Shown here: piece after piece, positions 1-7,165 of the stretch
Layout: every line of letters starts with the position of its first letter
How positions within the stretch are numbered: position 1 is the first letter of the stretch
Assembly: GCA_013695405.1 (NCBI GenBank)
Contig: JACDAO010000198.1
Coordinates: 1-18,871 of the forward strand
Direction: 5' to 3'
DNA length: 18,871 bases
Origin: Acidobacteriota bacterium
GTDB lineage: Bacteria > Acidobacteriota > Vicinamibacteria > Vicinamibacterales > Vicinamibacteraceae
The notes under the pieces: generated by a model
What the model saw: only the letters and a program-made list of their open reading frames with translations
What the model was told of the DNA's origin: nothing
Database searches by the model: none
Position numbers and translations under genes: made by a program

Positions 1-2
1 AC

Positions 3-395
3 GTGGCCCGGCGCAACGCCATCCTGCACGGCGTCGGCGATCGGGTGACCTGGCTGGCCGGCGACCTGCTGCTGCCGACCGCGGGGCGTTTCGACGTCAT
101 CACCGCCAACCCGCCCTACGTCGCCCAGCGCGACGCGCCCGGCCTCAGCCCGCAGGTCCGCGACTTCGAGCCGTCGGTCGCGTTGTTCGGGGGGACGCTC
201 GGCCTGGATCTCGTGACGCGCCTGCTCGCGCAGGCTGCCGAGCGGCTCACCCCGGAGGGTTGGCTGGCGATGGAGTTCGGCGACGGTCAGGAAGAGCGGG
301 TGGTGGCCGCCGCGGTCGCGGCCGGCTTTCGCGTCGATCGAGTCGTGCCCGATCTGCAAGGCATCGCGCGTGTGCTGGTGGCGCACCTGCCCTGA
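3..395 (+). CDS. prmC: Release factor glutamine methyltransferase PrmC, C-terminal part (5' truncated by window)
   Basis: PrmC methylates the glutamine of the GGQ motif in peptide release factors RF1/RF2, using S-adenosylmethionine, in the cytoplasm. The visible 130 residues are the C-terminal half of the SAM-methyltransferase fold. They contain the family's NPPY substrate-glutamine motif (residues 36-39 of the visible part, after FDVITA) and a typical C-terminal end with PDLQGIARVLVAHL. The frame is open to the left edge, so the apparent GTG at base 3 is an internal valine (VARRNA is usual here) and the start lies outside. The gene converges on the HIT gene, with only 8 bases between the two stop codons. 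In many genomes prfA lies directly upstream, which cannot be checked here. Assignment to PrmC rather than another N5-glutamine methyltransferase rests on the NPPY context and is fairly secure. Confidence 0.88.
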   Translation: MARRNAILHGVGDRVTWLAGDLLLPTAGRFDVITANPPYVAQRDAPGLSPQVRDFEPSVALFGGTLGLDLVTRLLAQAAERLTPEGWLAMEFGDGQEERVVAAAVAAGFRVDRVVPDLQGIARVLVAHLP

Positions 396-403
396 TCGAC
401 AGG

Positions 404-748
404 CTAGCCCGGCGGCCAGCCGAGCGAACGGCCCGCCAGCAGGTGCAGGTGGATGTGGAAGACGGTCTGCCCGGCGTCGGCCTGGCAGTTGAAGATGGTG
501 CGATAGCCGCGCTCGCCATAGCCCCGCTCCTTGGCCAGCATCGCCGCGCGGTACTGCATCGTGCCGACCAGCCCGGTGTCCTCGGGCGTCAGGTCGTTCA
601 ACGAGGCAATGTGCCGCCGCGGAATGATCAGGCAGTGCAGCGGCGCCTGCGGGTTGACGTCCTCGAACGCCAGCACCGCGGCATCCTGGTAGATCACCTT
701 GGCGGGAATCTCCGCGCTCGCGATTCGGCAGAACAGGCAACTGGACAT
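404..748 (-). CDS. HIT-family (HINT-like) nucleotide hydrolase/transferase
   Basis: This 114-residue protein is the usual length of a HINT-type histidine-triad protein. Such enzymes hydrolyse purine nucleotide phosphoramidates or AMP-lysine adducts in the cytoplasm. The triad HxHxHxx is at H98, H100 and H102 (HIHLHLL), and by family knowledge the middle His is the nucleophile. The N-terminal CLFC (C4, C7) with H46 matches the zinc-binding variant of the family. The start at 748 gives the standard MSSCLFCRI beginning; a longer reading to 943 would run through the repeat upstream of ileS and is rejected. There is no Shine-Dalgarno sequence. Instead a TATGAT hexamer (760-755, minus strand) lies 6 bases before the ATG, which fits a leaderless mRNA. 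The gene is divergent from ileS and convergent with prmC. The exact substrate cannot be read from sequence. Confidence 0.9.
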   Translation of the reverse strand: MSSCLFCRIASAEIPAKVIYQDAAVLAFEDVNPQAPLHCLIIPRRHIASLNDLTPEDTGLVGTMQYRAAMLAKERGYGERGYRTIFNCQADAGQTVFHIHLHLLAGRSLGWPPG

Positions 749-754
749 CGGCGA

Positions 755-760
755 ATCATA
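755..760 (-). promoter_or_regulatory. Candidate -10 element of a leaderless hit transcript
   Basis: TATGAT (5 of 6 matches to TATAAT) on the minus strand ends 6 bases before the ATG at 748, so the A of the start codon falls at the expected +1. No -35 hexamer is visible at 16-18 bases and no ribosome binding site exists. A bare -10 just before the start codon is the known signature of leaderless genes. Short motifs can occur by chance. Confidence 0.45.
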
Positions 761-796
761 GCCGGGACCACGGTTCGCGGATCGCGGTGTGGCAGC

Positions 797-820
797 CCGC
801 CGGACAAGTCCGGCGGCTAC
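797..820 (-). repeat. REP-like GTAG hairpin, copy 1
   Basis: Read on the minus strand, this is GTAG followed by an 8-bp inverted repeat (CCGCCGGA / TCCGGCGG) around a CTTG loop. The same 24-nt layout recurs at 6055, 15773 and 17697. It lies in the 136-base divergent region between hit and ileS, next to a 22-bp tandem repeat. A 5' GTAG before a short palindrome is the hallmark of REP sequences linked to RAYT transposases. Confidence 0.8.
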
Positions 821-860
821 GCACTCCCCCAGCTCCAGCTCCGCACTCCCCCAGCTCCAG
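821..860. repeat. Tandem direct repeat, 22-bp period
   Basis: An 18-bp pyrimidine-rich unit beginning GCACTCCCCC and ending AGCTCCAG is perfectly repeated at 821-838 and 843-860, separated by CTCC, giving a 22-bp period. It directly abuts the REP-like hairpin at 797-820 and ends 10 bases before the candidate -10 of ileS. Confidence 0.85.
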
Positions 861-869
861 CCGAGCCCG

Positions 870-875
870 TACAAT
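870..875 (+). promoter_or_regulatory. Candidate -10 element of the ileS operon (leaderless or near-leaderless)
   Basis: TACAAT (5 of 6 matches to TATAAT) lies 9 bases before the ATG of ileS. No Shine-Dalgarno sequence lies between them. The region 17 bases upstream is inside the C-rich tandem repeat and does not resemble a -35 box. This layout mirrors that of the divergent hit gene. Confidence 0.45.
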
Positions 876-884
876 GAACTGTTC

Positions 885-3686
885 ATGGCCGACTGGAAGA
901 ACTCCGTCAATCTGCCCCGCACCGACTTCCCGATGAAGGCCAACCTGCAGGTGACCGAACCTGCGGCGATTGCCCGGTGGGAGGCGATGGACCTGTACGG
1001 ACAGATTGCTCGCGCCCGCGCCGGCAGCCCGAAGTACGTCCTGCACGATGGCCCGCCCTACGCCAACGGGCAGATCCACATCGGCCATGCCCTGAACAAG
1101 GTTCTCAAGGACCTGGTGGTCAAGTCGCGCTCGATGGCCGGCTTCGACGCGCCCTACGTGCCGGGCTGGGACTGCCACGGGCTGCCGATCGAGCTGCAGG
1201 TCGACAAGGAACTCGGCTCGAAGAAGCGCGAGATGAGCCTGGCCGACTTCCGCCGCGCCTGCCGCGCCTACGCGCAGCGGCACGTCGCCGAGCAGTGCGC
1301 CGACTTCAAGCGCCTCGGCGTCTTCGGCGACTGGAGCCACCCGTACCTGACGATGCAGTACGAGTACCAGGCGGCGATCGTCCGCGCGCTCGGCGCGTGT
1401 GTCGGGCAGGGCCTGGTCTACAAGGGCAAGAAGCCGGTCTACTGGTGCATCAGCGATCGCACGGCGCTGGCCGAGGCCGAGGTCGAGTACGAGCCGCACA
1501 CCTCGCCGTCGATCTACGTCGAGTTCCGGCTCGATCCTCGAGATGCCGCGACGCTTGCCGGCCGCGTGCCCGGCTTGGGGAGACGAGACGTCTCGGTGCT
1601 GATCTGGACGACCACGCCGTGGACCATCCCGTCGAATCTGGCGGTGGCGTTTCACCCGGCCTACGACTACGCCGCCTACGACGTGGACGGACGGCTCGTG
1701 ATCGTGGCCGAGGCGCTGGCCGCCGCGACCTTCGCCGTGGCCGGACGTGCGCCTGGCGAGCCGGTCGCGCGCGCCACCGGCGAGGTATTCGACACGATCC
1801 GTTTCGTGCACCCGCTCTACGCACGCGCGTCGCTCGGCGTGCTGGCCGATTACGTGACCCTGGAGCAGGGCACCGGCGTGGTCCACACCGCCCCCGGCCA
1901 TGGTGCCGACGACTTCGCGACCGGCCAGCGCTACGGGCTGGAGACCTACGCGCCGATTGGGCCATCGGGCCACTTCCTGGACAGCGTCGAGCTGTTCGCC
2001 GGCCAGAAGGTCTGGGACGCCAATCCGAAGGTGGTCGAGGCGCTCCGCGAACGGGGCGCGCTGTGGCACACCGAGACGTATGAGCACAGCTACCCGCACT
2101 GCTGGCGGTGCCACACGCCGCTGATTTTTCTCGCCACCCCGCAGTGGTTCATCGCGATGGACGGCGATCGGTATCGAGAGCGGGCGCTCGAGGCGGTCAC
2201 GACGGTCGAGTGGCTGCCGGCCTGGGGCGAAGAGCGCATTCACAACATGCTCGCCAACCGTCCCGATTGGTGCATCTCACGGCAGCGTGCCTGGGGCGTG
2301 CCGATCCCGGCGGTGACCTGCACCACCTGCCGCGAGTCCGTGCTGACGACGGCGCTGACCGATCGGGCGGCTGCGGTGTTCCTCGAGGATGGCGCCGACG
2401 CCTGGTACGAACGGCCGATCGGCGACTTCCTGCCGGACGGGTTGACCTGCGCGCACTGCGGCGGCACCGAGTTCGACCGCGAGCGCGACATTCTCGACGT
2501 CTGGTTCGATTCGGGCACCAGCCACGAGGCCGTGCTGGCGGTGCGCCCCGAGTTGCGCTGGCCGGCCGACATGTACCTCGAAGGCAGTGACCAGTACCGC
2601 GGCTGGTTCCACAGCTCGCTGCTGGTGGCCCTCGGCACCCGTGGACAGGCGCCGTACCGGTCAGTGATCACGCACGGCTTCGTCGTCGACGAGGACGGGC
2701 GGAAGATGTCCAAGTCGCGCGGCAACGTGGTCTCGCCGCAGCAGGTGATCGAGCAGAGCGGCGCCGAGGTGTTGCGGCTGTGGGTCGCGATGGTCGACTA
2801 CACCGAGGAAGTCCGGCTCGGCAAGCAGGTGCTGGCGCGCACCGTCGAGGCCTACCGCAAGATTCGCAACACGCTGCGCTATCTGGTCGCCAACCTCGAT
2901 GGCTTCGACCCGGCCACCGATGTGGTGCCCGCCGACCGCCTGCTGGAGGTCGATCGCTACGCGCTGGCGCGCTACGCGCAGGCCGCGGCGCGGATGCGCA
3001 CCGCGTACGACGGCTTCGACTTCCAGGCGATCTTCCACGAGATCAACCGGTTGACGGTGGTCGATCTCAGCGCGTTCTACTTCGACGTCTCCAAGGATCG
3101 TCTCTACACTTTCGGCGCCACCGCCGAGGCGCGGCGCTCGGCGCAGACCGCCATCTACGTGATCGCCGACGGCCTGACCCGGCTGCTGGCCCCGGTCCTG
3201 CCGATCACTGCCGACGAACTGTGGCGGGTGTTGCCCGGGCCGCGCGAGGCCTCGGTCCATCTCGCCCTGTTCCCCGACGACGTCGGAACCTGGAGCGACG
3301 AGGCGCTGGTCGAACGCTTCGCGGCGCTGCTCGATCTGCGCGAGCTGGTGAACGGCAAGCTCGAGACGCAGCGGCAGGCCAAGGTGATCGGCACCTCGCT
3401 CGAGGCAGACGTGACGTTGGCCGGGACCGGCCGCTTCGCCGATGCCCTGGCGCTCGATCCAGACACGCTCGCCACGCTGTGCATCGTCAGCCGCGCAACG
3501 GTCACGACGCCGTCGCCGGACCAGGCCGACGACACCCTCGACGTGCAGGTGAGCCGCGCCAGTGGTGTGAAGTGTCAGCGTTGCTGGCGCTACGTCGATG
3601 CGATCAGCGATCAGACGGAGAGCGAAGGCCTGTGCGACCGCTGCGCCGACGCGCTCGGGCTGGCGCGGGGCGCCGTGCCGGCATGA
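885..3686 (+). CDS. ileS: Isoleucyl-tRNA synthetase
   Basis: IleS charges tRNA-Ile with isoleucine in the cytoplasm and hydrolyses mischarged Val-tRNA. The 933 residues are full length for the bacterial type with a C-terminal zinc domain. Visible landmarks in order are: N-terminal NLPRTDFPMKANL; the class I signature HIGH at 65-68 within GPPYANGQIHIGH; GWDCHGLPIE; the CP1 editing domain with WTTTPWTIPSN and HTAPGHGADDF; KMSKS at 607-611; the anticodon-binding helices; and a zinc finger with C897, C900, C917 and C920. The start at 885 gives the standard MADWKNSVNLP. An in-frame extension to 789 would translate the upstream REP and tandem repeat as low-complexity sequence and is rejected. The stop overlaps the lspA start (ATGA), so the two are probably translationally coupled. 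An ileS-lspA order is common in bacteria. Confidence 0.97.
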   Translation: MADWKNSVNLPRTDFPMKANLQVTEPAAIARWEAMDLYGQIARARAGSPKYVLHDGPPYANGQIHIGHALNKVLKDLVVKSRSMAGFDAPYVPGWDCHGLPIELQVDKELGSKKREMSLADFRRACRAYAQRHVAEQCADFKRLGVFGDWSHPYLTMQYEYQAAIVRALGACVGQGLVYKGKKPVYWCISDRTALAEAEVEYEPHTSPSIYVEFRLDPRDAATLAGRVPGLGRRDVSVLIWTTTPWTIPSNLAVAFHPAYDYAAYDVDGRLVIVAEALAAATFAVAGRAPGEPVARATGEVFDTIRFVHPLYARASLGVLADYVTLEQGTGVVHTAPGHGADDFATGQRYGLETYAPIGPSGHFLDSVELFAGQKVWDANPKVVEALRERGALWHTETYEHSYPHCWRCHTPLIFLATPQWFIAMDGDRYRERALEAVTTVEWLPAWGEERIHNMLANRPDWCISRQRAWGVPIPAVTCTTCRESVLTTALTDRAAAVFLEDGADAWYERPIGDFLPDGLTCAHCGGTEFDRERDILDVWFDSGTSHEAVLAVRPELRWPADMYLEGSDQYRGWFHSSLLVALGTRGQAPYRSVITHGFVVDEDGRKMSKSRGNVVSPQQVIEQSGAEVLRLWVAMVDYTEEVRLGKQVLARTVEAYRKIRNTLRYLVANLDGFDPATDVVPADRLLEVDRYALARYAQAAARMRTAYDGFDFQAIFHEINRLTVVDLSAFYFDVSKDRLYTFGATAEARRSAQTAIYVIADGLTRLLAPVLPITADELWRVLPGPREASVHLALFPDDVGTWSDEALVERFAALLDLRELVNGKLETQRQAKVIGTSLEADVTLAGTGRFADALALDPDTLATLCIVSRATVTTPSPDQADDTLDVQVSRASGVKCQRCWRYVDAISDQTESEGLCDRCADALGLARGAVPA

Positions 3687-4189
3687 GCCAGCGCGTCCCG
3701 CCCTGGCGCCGCCTCGAGGTGTGGCTGCTGGTCGTGCTGGTCGGACTCGATCAGCTGACCAAGTGGATGGTGCTGCAACGGATCCCGCTGCACGACACCG
3801 TGCCGGTCATCCCCGGGTTGCTCAACCTCACCTACGTCCGCAATACAGGGGCCGCGTTCGGCATGCTCAACGCCAGCGAGTTTGCCGGCAAGCCGCTGGT
3901 GGTGGCCGGGATGGCGCTGGCCGCGCTGCTGGGCATCCTCTGGTACGCACAGCGTTTCGCCGGCGAGGCCTGGCCGTCGCGGTTCGGGTTCGCGATGATT
4001 GCCGCTGGTGCGGTCGGCAACCTGATCGATCGTGTGCTGCTCGGCTTCGTCGTCGATTTCGTCGACGTCTACGCCGGCGGCTGGCACTTCTGGGCCTTCA
4101 ACGTCGCCGACGCCGCGATCAGCGTCGGGGCGATGCTGTTCGTCGCGGATGCGCTGTTCTCGAGGCGTCATGTTCCCGAAACTATTTGA
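3683..4189 (+). CDS. lspA: Lipoprotein signal peptidase (signal peptidase II)
   Basis: LspA is an inner-membrane aspartyl protease that cuts the signal peptide from diacylglyceryl-modified prolipoproteins. The 168-residue product has the four hydrophobic segments of the family and all its signature blocks: DQLTK near the N-terminus, NTGAAFG (54-60), GAVGNLIDR (109-117), and the two catalytic aspartates D125 (VVDFVD) and D143 (FNVADAAIS). The ATG overlaps the ileS stop by four bases. There is no independent Shine-Dalgarno sequence, so it probably relies on translational coupling. The next gene, lgt, overlaps its 3' end by 20 bases and encodes the preceding step of the same pathway. A likely substrate in this window is the TPR lipoprotein at 11117. 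Confidence 0.95.
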   Translation: MSQRVPPWRRLEVWLLVVLVGLDQLTKWMVLQRIPLHDTVPVIPGLLNLTYVRNTGAAFGMLNASEFAGKPLVVAGMALAALLGILWYAQRFAGEAWPSRFGFAMIAAGAVGNLIDRVLLGFVVDFVDVYAGGWHFWAFNVADAAISVGAMLFVADALFSRRHVPETI

Positions 4190-4988
4190 GCTCGGACCAC
4201 TGACGGTGTACTCGTACGGCGTGCTGCTGGCCGCAGCATACCTCGGCGGCCTGCAGCTGGCACTGGTCCGGGCCCGGCAGCGCGGCGTCGATCCGTCGCG
4301 CGTGATGGACCTCGGCATCTACATCATCGTCAGCGCGCTGATCGGCGCCAAACTGTTGCTGGTGCTGGTGGACGCCGACCACTTCCTCCGCAATCCCGGT
4401 GATCTGCTGTCGTTGGCGCGGTCGGGTGGCGTCTTCTACGGCGGCCTGATCCTGGCCGTGATCGTCGGGCTGTGGTACGTCCGCAAGCACGACCTGCCGA
4501 CGTGGCGCGTGGCCGACATCATCGCACCCGGCATCGCCTTCGGCCACGTGGTCGGTCGGCTCGGCTGCTTCCTGGCGGGCTGCTGCTACGGGCACGAAAC
4601 CCAGGTGCCGTGGGCCGTGACGTTTACCAACCCGCTGGCGGCCGAGAACGTCGGCACGCCGCTCGGCGTGCCGCTGCATCCGACCCAGCTCTACGATGCC
4701 GGCGCGGAAGCCGTCATCCTGGCGCTGATGCTGCTCTTCGAACACCGCGGCCGACCGTTTCCGGGACGCACGTTCTGGGGCTACATGCTGGTCTACGGCT
4801 TCTCGCGTTTCGTGATCGAGATGTTCCGTGGCGACCCTCGCGGGATGGTGTTCGGCAATGTGTCGACGTCCCAGTTCATCTCGCTGCTGATCGTGCCGCT
4901 CAGCCTGGTGATGTTGTACTGGCTCTCGCGTCGGCGGTCGACGCCGGTCGAGAGCGGCGCCCGCACGCCTCGACCCGCACGAGCCTGA
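4170..4988 (+). CDS. lgt: Phosphatidylglycerol-prolipoprotein diacylglyceryl transferase
   Basis: Lgt moves a diacylglyceryl group from phosphatidylglycerol onto the lipobox cysteine of prolipoproteins, in the inner membrane, as the first lipoprotein maturation step. The 272 residues contain about seven hydrophobic segments and the family blocks YSYGVLLA (14-21), GGVFYGG (86-92), GHVVGRLGCFLAGCCYG (125-141), HPTQLY (170-175) and RFVIEMFRGDPRG. The signature region is the Cys-rich variant (C133, C138, C139), not the GRxGNFxNxE form of E. coli. Tyr90 occupies the place of E. coli His103 in GGxxFHGG. The start at 4170 lies inside the end of lspA and is preceded by GAGG. The C-terminus ends in an Arg/Pro tail. 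rluD follows after 5 bases. Confidence 0.93.
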   Translation: MFPKLFELGPLTVYSYGVLLAAAYLGGLQLALVRARQRGVDPSRVMDLGIYIIVSALIGAKLLLVLVDADHFLRNPGDLLSLARSGGVFYGGLILAVIVGLWYVRKHDLPTWRVADIIAPGIAFGHVVGRLGCFLAGCCYGHETQVPWAVTFTNPLAAENVGTPLGVPLHPTQLYDAGAEAVILALMLLFEHRGRPFPGRTFWGYMLVYGFSRFVIEMFRGDPRGMVFGNVSTSQFISLLIVPLSLVMLYWLSRRRSTPVESGARTPRPARA

Positions 4989-4993
4989 CCTGC

Positions 4994-6022
4994 ATGCCTG
5001 ATCACCAGGACGACCCGATCGAGGTCGGAGACGAGGCCCGCGACGACGGCGAGGACATCACCGTCGAGGTCGGCGAGGAGGAGGCCGGTCAGCGCGCCGA
5101 TCAGGCACTCGCCGCGCTGCTGTCCGGGGTGTCGCGCTCGCAGGTCCAGCGCCTGATCAAGGACGGGCGTGTCCAGGTCGATGGCCAGCCGCTGACCAGA
5201 ACCAGCGAGACACTGGCGGAAGGCACGATCCTGACCGTGCATCTGCCGGCGCCGACCCCGTCGGACGCCACGCCCGAGAATCTGCCACTCCACATCCTCT
5301 ACGAAGATGACGACATCGTGGTGGTCAACAAGGAGGCCGGGATGGTGGTGCACCCGGCGGCGGGACATGCGACCGGGACACTGGTCAACGCGCTGCTGCA
5401 CCACGTGCGCGACCTGAGTGGCGTTGGCGGCACGATGCGCCCGGGCATCGTGCACCGGCTCGACAAGGGTACCTCGGGCGTGATGGTGGTGGCCAAGAAC
5501 GACGCCGCGCATGCCGAACTGTCGCGACAGTTCCACGACCGTCACGTCGAGAAGGAGTACGTCGCGCTGGTCTGGGGGCTGGTCCAGCACGGACGGCGGA
5601 TCGAGGCGCCGATTGGCCGCGACACCAAGTCACGGCAGAAGATGACCACCCGCGCGCGGCGATCACGCGCGGCGGTGACCCGCGTCACCTGGTCGCTGCA
5701 CCTGCCGGGGGTCTCGTTGATTCGGGTGGCCATCGCGACCGGGCGGACCCACCAGATTCGCGTCCACCTCAGTTCGATTGGCCATGCGGTGTGCGGCGAC
5801 GCCACCTATGGCGGCATCCCGCGCCGGATCGCGCCGCACCTCAAGGCACTATCGTCGCTGCAGCGCCCGTTCCTGCACGCCGAGCGGCTGGTGATCACCC
5901 ATCCAACCGACCACCGACGCATGACGTTCGAAGCCCCCCTGCCCGCCGACCTGACCGGCGTCCTGGAGCAGCTCGACGCAGCCGTCGAGCGATTCGGCTA
6001 CAAGACGACGCAGATTCAGTAA
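4994..6022 (+). CDS. rluD: RluA-family 23S rRNA pseudouridine synthase (RluD-like)
   Basis: The product converts uridines in 23S rRNA to pseudouridine; RluD itself acts on the helix 69 loop. Of 342 residues, the first 30 or so are acidic (many Asp/Glu). An S4 RNA-binding domain (about 33-85; QRADQALAALL, SRSQVQRLIKDGRVQVDG) is followed by the catalytic domain from about 97. The RluA signature GIVHRLDKGTSGVMVVAK (151-168) contains the catalytic Asp157, and GRTHQIRVHL is present downstream. The start five bases after the lgt stop lacks a clear Shine-Dalgarno sequence, implying coupled translation. It is the last gene of the ileS operon. RluD is the best match because of the S4 domain, but RluA-family members are hard to separate without alignment, so the exact uridine target is uncertain. 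Confidence 0.85.
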   Translation: MPDHQDDPIEVGDEARDDGEDITVEVGEEEAGQRADQALAALLSGVSRSQVQRLIKDGRVQVDGQPLTRTSETLAEGTILTVHLPAPTPSDATPENLPLHILYEDDDIVVVNKEAGMVVHPAAGHATGTLVNALLHHVRDLSGVGGTMRPGIVHRLDKGTSGVMVVAKNDAAHAELSRQFHDRHVEKEYVALVWGLVQHGRRIEAPIGRDTKSRQKMTTRARRSRAAVTRVTWSLHLPGVSLIRVAIATGRTHQIRVHLSSIGHAVCGDATYGGIPRRIAPHLKALSSLQRPFLHAERLVITHPTDHRRMTFEAPLPADLTGVLEQLDAAVERFGYKTTQIQ

Positions 6023-6054
6023 GCTGACAAATGGGGGCCGGGAGCTGTCCGCGC

Positions 6055-6078
6055 GTAGCCGTCGGACTTGTCCGACGG
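6055..6078 (+). repeat. REP-like GTAG hairpin, copy 2
   Basis: GTAG is followed by arms CCGTCGGA / TCCGACGG around a CTTG loop. Compared with copy 1, one C-G stem pair is replaced by T-A on both arms, so the stem is conserved while its sequence changes. It lies in the 97-base gap between rluD and the Nudix gene. Confidence 0.8.
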
Positions 6079-6119
6079 TCTGCTCCCGCCGAACTGCTCG
6101 ATCGCGTACCGGGAGCCAC

Positions 6120-6650
6120 ATGAGTGTCATCGAGTCGATTACGAAATTCGAGGGCCGCGTCTTCACGGTGTCCCGCGACCGGGTGCGGCTCCCGCACGGC
6201 GTGGAGTCGACGCTCGACGTCGTGCGGCATCGCGGCTCGGTGGTGCTGATCCCGATGCTCGACGATGGGTCGGTGATGCTGGTGCGGCAATACCGGCACG
6301 CGATCGGTCAGGCGGTCTGGGAGCTGCCAGCCGGTAGTCTGGATCCCGGCGAGGACGCCGACCGCGCCGCTCGCCGTGAGTGCCACGAGGAAATTGGACT
6401 GGTGCCCGACCAGGCCGAGTGGGTCGCGTCGCTGTATCCGTCGCCGGGCTACACCACCGAGCTGATGCACTTCTATCGGCTGACTGGCCTGCACACGCCC
6501 GAGCAGACCGCCGCCCAGGACGAGGACGAGCACCTCGAACCTCGCCCCTTCACCGTTGAGGCGTTGCGGGCGGCCGTCGCCAATGGCGAGATCGTCGACA
6601 TGAAGACGGTGGTGGCCTTGCAGTTCCTGCCGGCCATCAGCCCGAAATGA
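6120..6650 (+). CDS. Nudix hydrolase, ADP-ribose pyrophosphatase type
   Basis: The product probably hydrolyses ADP-ribose or a related nucleoside diphosphate derivative to AMP plus a sugar phosphate. The 176-residue protein carries a complete Nudix box from G72 to L94 (G-x5-E-x7-REUxEExGU; E78, R86, E87, E90, E91). About 15 residues later comes SPGYTTE (108-114). A proline at this distance is the known mark of ADP-ribose pyrophosphatases (NudF/YffH-like). The block VLIPMLDDGSVMLVRQYRHAIG also fits that subfamily. The ATG at 6120 has GGGAG five bases upstream. The gene lies 97 bases after rluD beyond a REP-like hairpin, so it may be a separate transcription unit. It converges on the DksA-like gene through the hairpin at 6651-6687. 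Related substrates such as GDP-mannose remain possible. Confidence 0.88.
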   Translation: MSVIESITKFEGRVFTVSRDRVRLPHGVESTLDVVRHRGSVVLIPMLDDGSVMLVRQYRHAIGQAVWELPAGSLDPGEDADRAARRECHEEIGLVPDQAEWVASLYPSPGYTTELMHFYRLTGLHTPEQTAAQDEDEHLEPRPFTVEALRAAVANGEIVDMKTVVALQFLPAISPK

Positions 6651-6687
6651 CGACAGCCGCCTCCGGTAGACCCGGACGCGGCTGTCG
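6651..6687. terminator. Bidirectional hairpin between convergent nudix and dksA-like genes
   Basis: A 10-bp outer stem (CGACAGCCGC 6651-6660 with 6678-6687) encloses, after a C/C mismatch, an inner 5-bp stem (6662-6666 with 6672-6676) and a 5-nt loop. It starts directly after the Nudix stop codon and ends 22 bases before the stop of the opposing gene, so it can serve both strands. There is no T tract on the plus strand and only a short TCATTTC on the minus strand, so termination efficiency is uncertain. Confidence 0.6.
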
Positions 6688-6709
6688 GCGTACCTGCAGG
6701 AACCGGGAC

Positions 6710-7165
6710 TCAGCTGGTCATGTCCATCAGGATGGACGTGCTGCCCCGACGGGTGGACACGAATTTCTCCCGTGCCGCCGCCAGCTCGCGTTCCTCTTCG
6801 CAGTCCTTGCAGCGGAGCGCGAATGGCAGCGCCCGCAGTCGCGGCTGTGAAATTTCCTCACCGCACTCGTAGCAGAAACCGTAGCTGCCCTCTTCGAGCC
6901 GGCTCAGCGCCTCGGTCACACGGCTGAGCGTCTCGGCCTTCATCTGCATGAGGGCAATCTCGATGTCCTCCTGGATGTCGGACACCGACGCCTCTTCGGC
7001 ATCGACCACACCCTGGGCCGAGTCGGCCGGTCCGATCGCGCGTACCGCGCGCATCTTGCTCTGGATCTCGGTGCTCAGTTCGCGGCGACGGTCTTCGAGG
7101 ATGAGGCGAAGTTCTGCGTATCGATCTGTATGAATAAGCTGGGTGGACTTCCTGTTCGCTTTCAC
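6710..7165 (-). CDS. dksA: TraR/DksA-family zinc-finger transcriptional regulator
   Basis: DksA-type proteins enter the RNA polymerase secondary channel and, with ppGpp, adjust initiation at rRNA and other promoters. The 151-residue product has an N-terminal helical/coiled-coil region (about 14-90) and a C-terminal four-cysteine zinc finger, CYEC (C98, C101) and CKDC (C119, C122), with the usual YGFCYECGEEI context. The start chosen is GTG at 7165, preceded by AAAGGAG eight bases upstream. The longer ATG reading to 7225 would ignore that ribosome site. By length-based alignment from the zinc finger, the coiled-coil tip has DxxExS near residues 55-60 rather than the DxxDxA of E. coli DksA. It may therefore be a DksA-like paralogue (such as a CarD/TraR-type regulator) instead of a true orthologue. 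The (p)ppGpp synthetase gene lies 1.5 kb away. Confidence 0.82.
   Translation of the reverse strand: MKANRKSTQLIHTDRYAELRLILEDRRRELSTEIQSKMRAVRAIGPADSAQGVVDAEEASVSDIQEDIEIALMQMKAETLSRVTEALSRLEEGSYGFCYECGEEISQPRLRALPFALRCKDCEEERELAAAREKFVSTRRGSTSILMDMTS

Noticed and set aside
789..884. N-terminal extension of IleS to base 789
   Set aside because: It would translate the REP-like hairpin and tandem repeat into Ser/Pro low complexity. MADWKNSVNLP at 885 is the family start.
756..2243. 495-codon open frame antisense to ileS
   Set aside because: It runs opposite a fully conserved ileS, has Arg/Asp/Val-biased composition typical of antisense frames in GC-rich DNA, and shows no domain.
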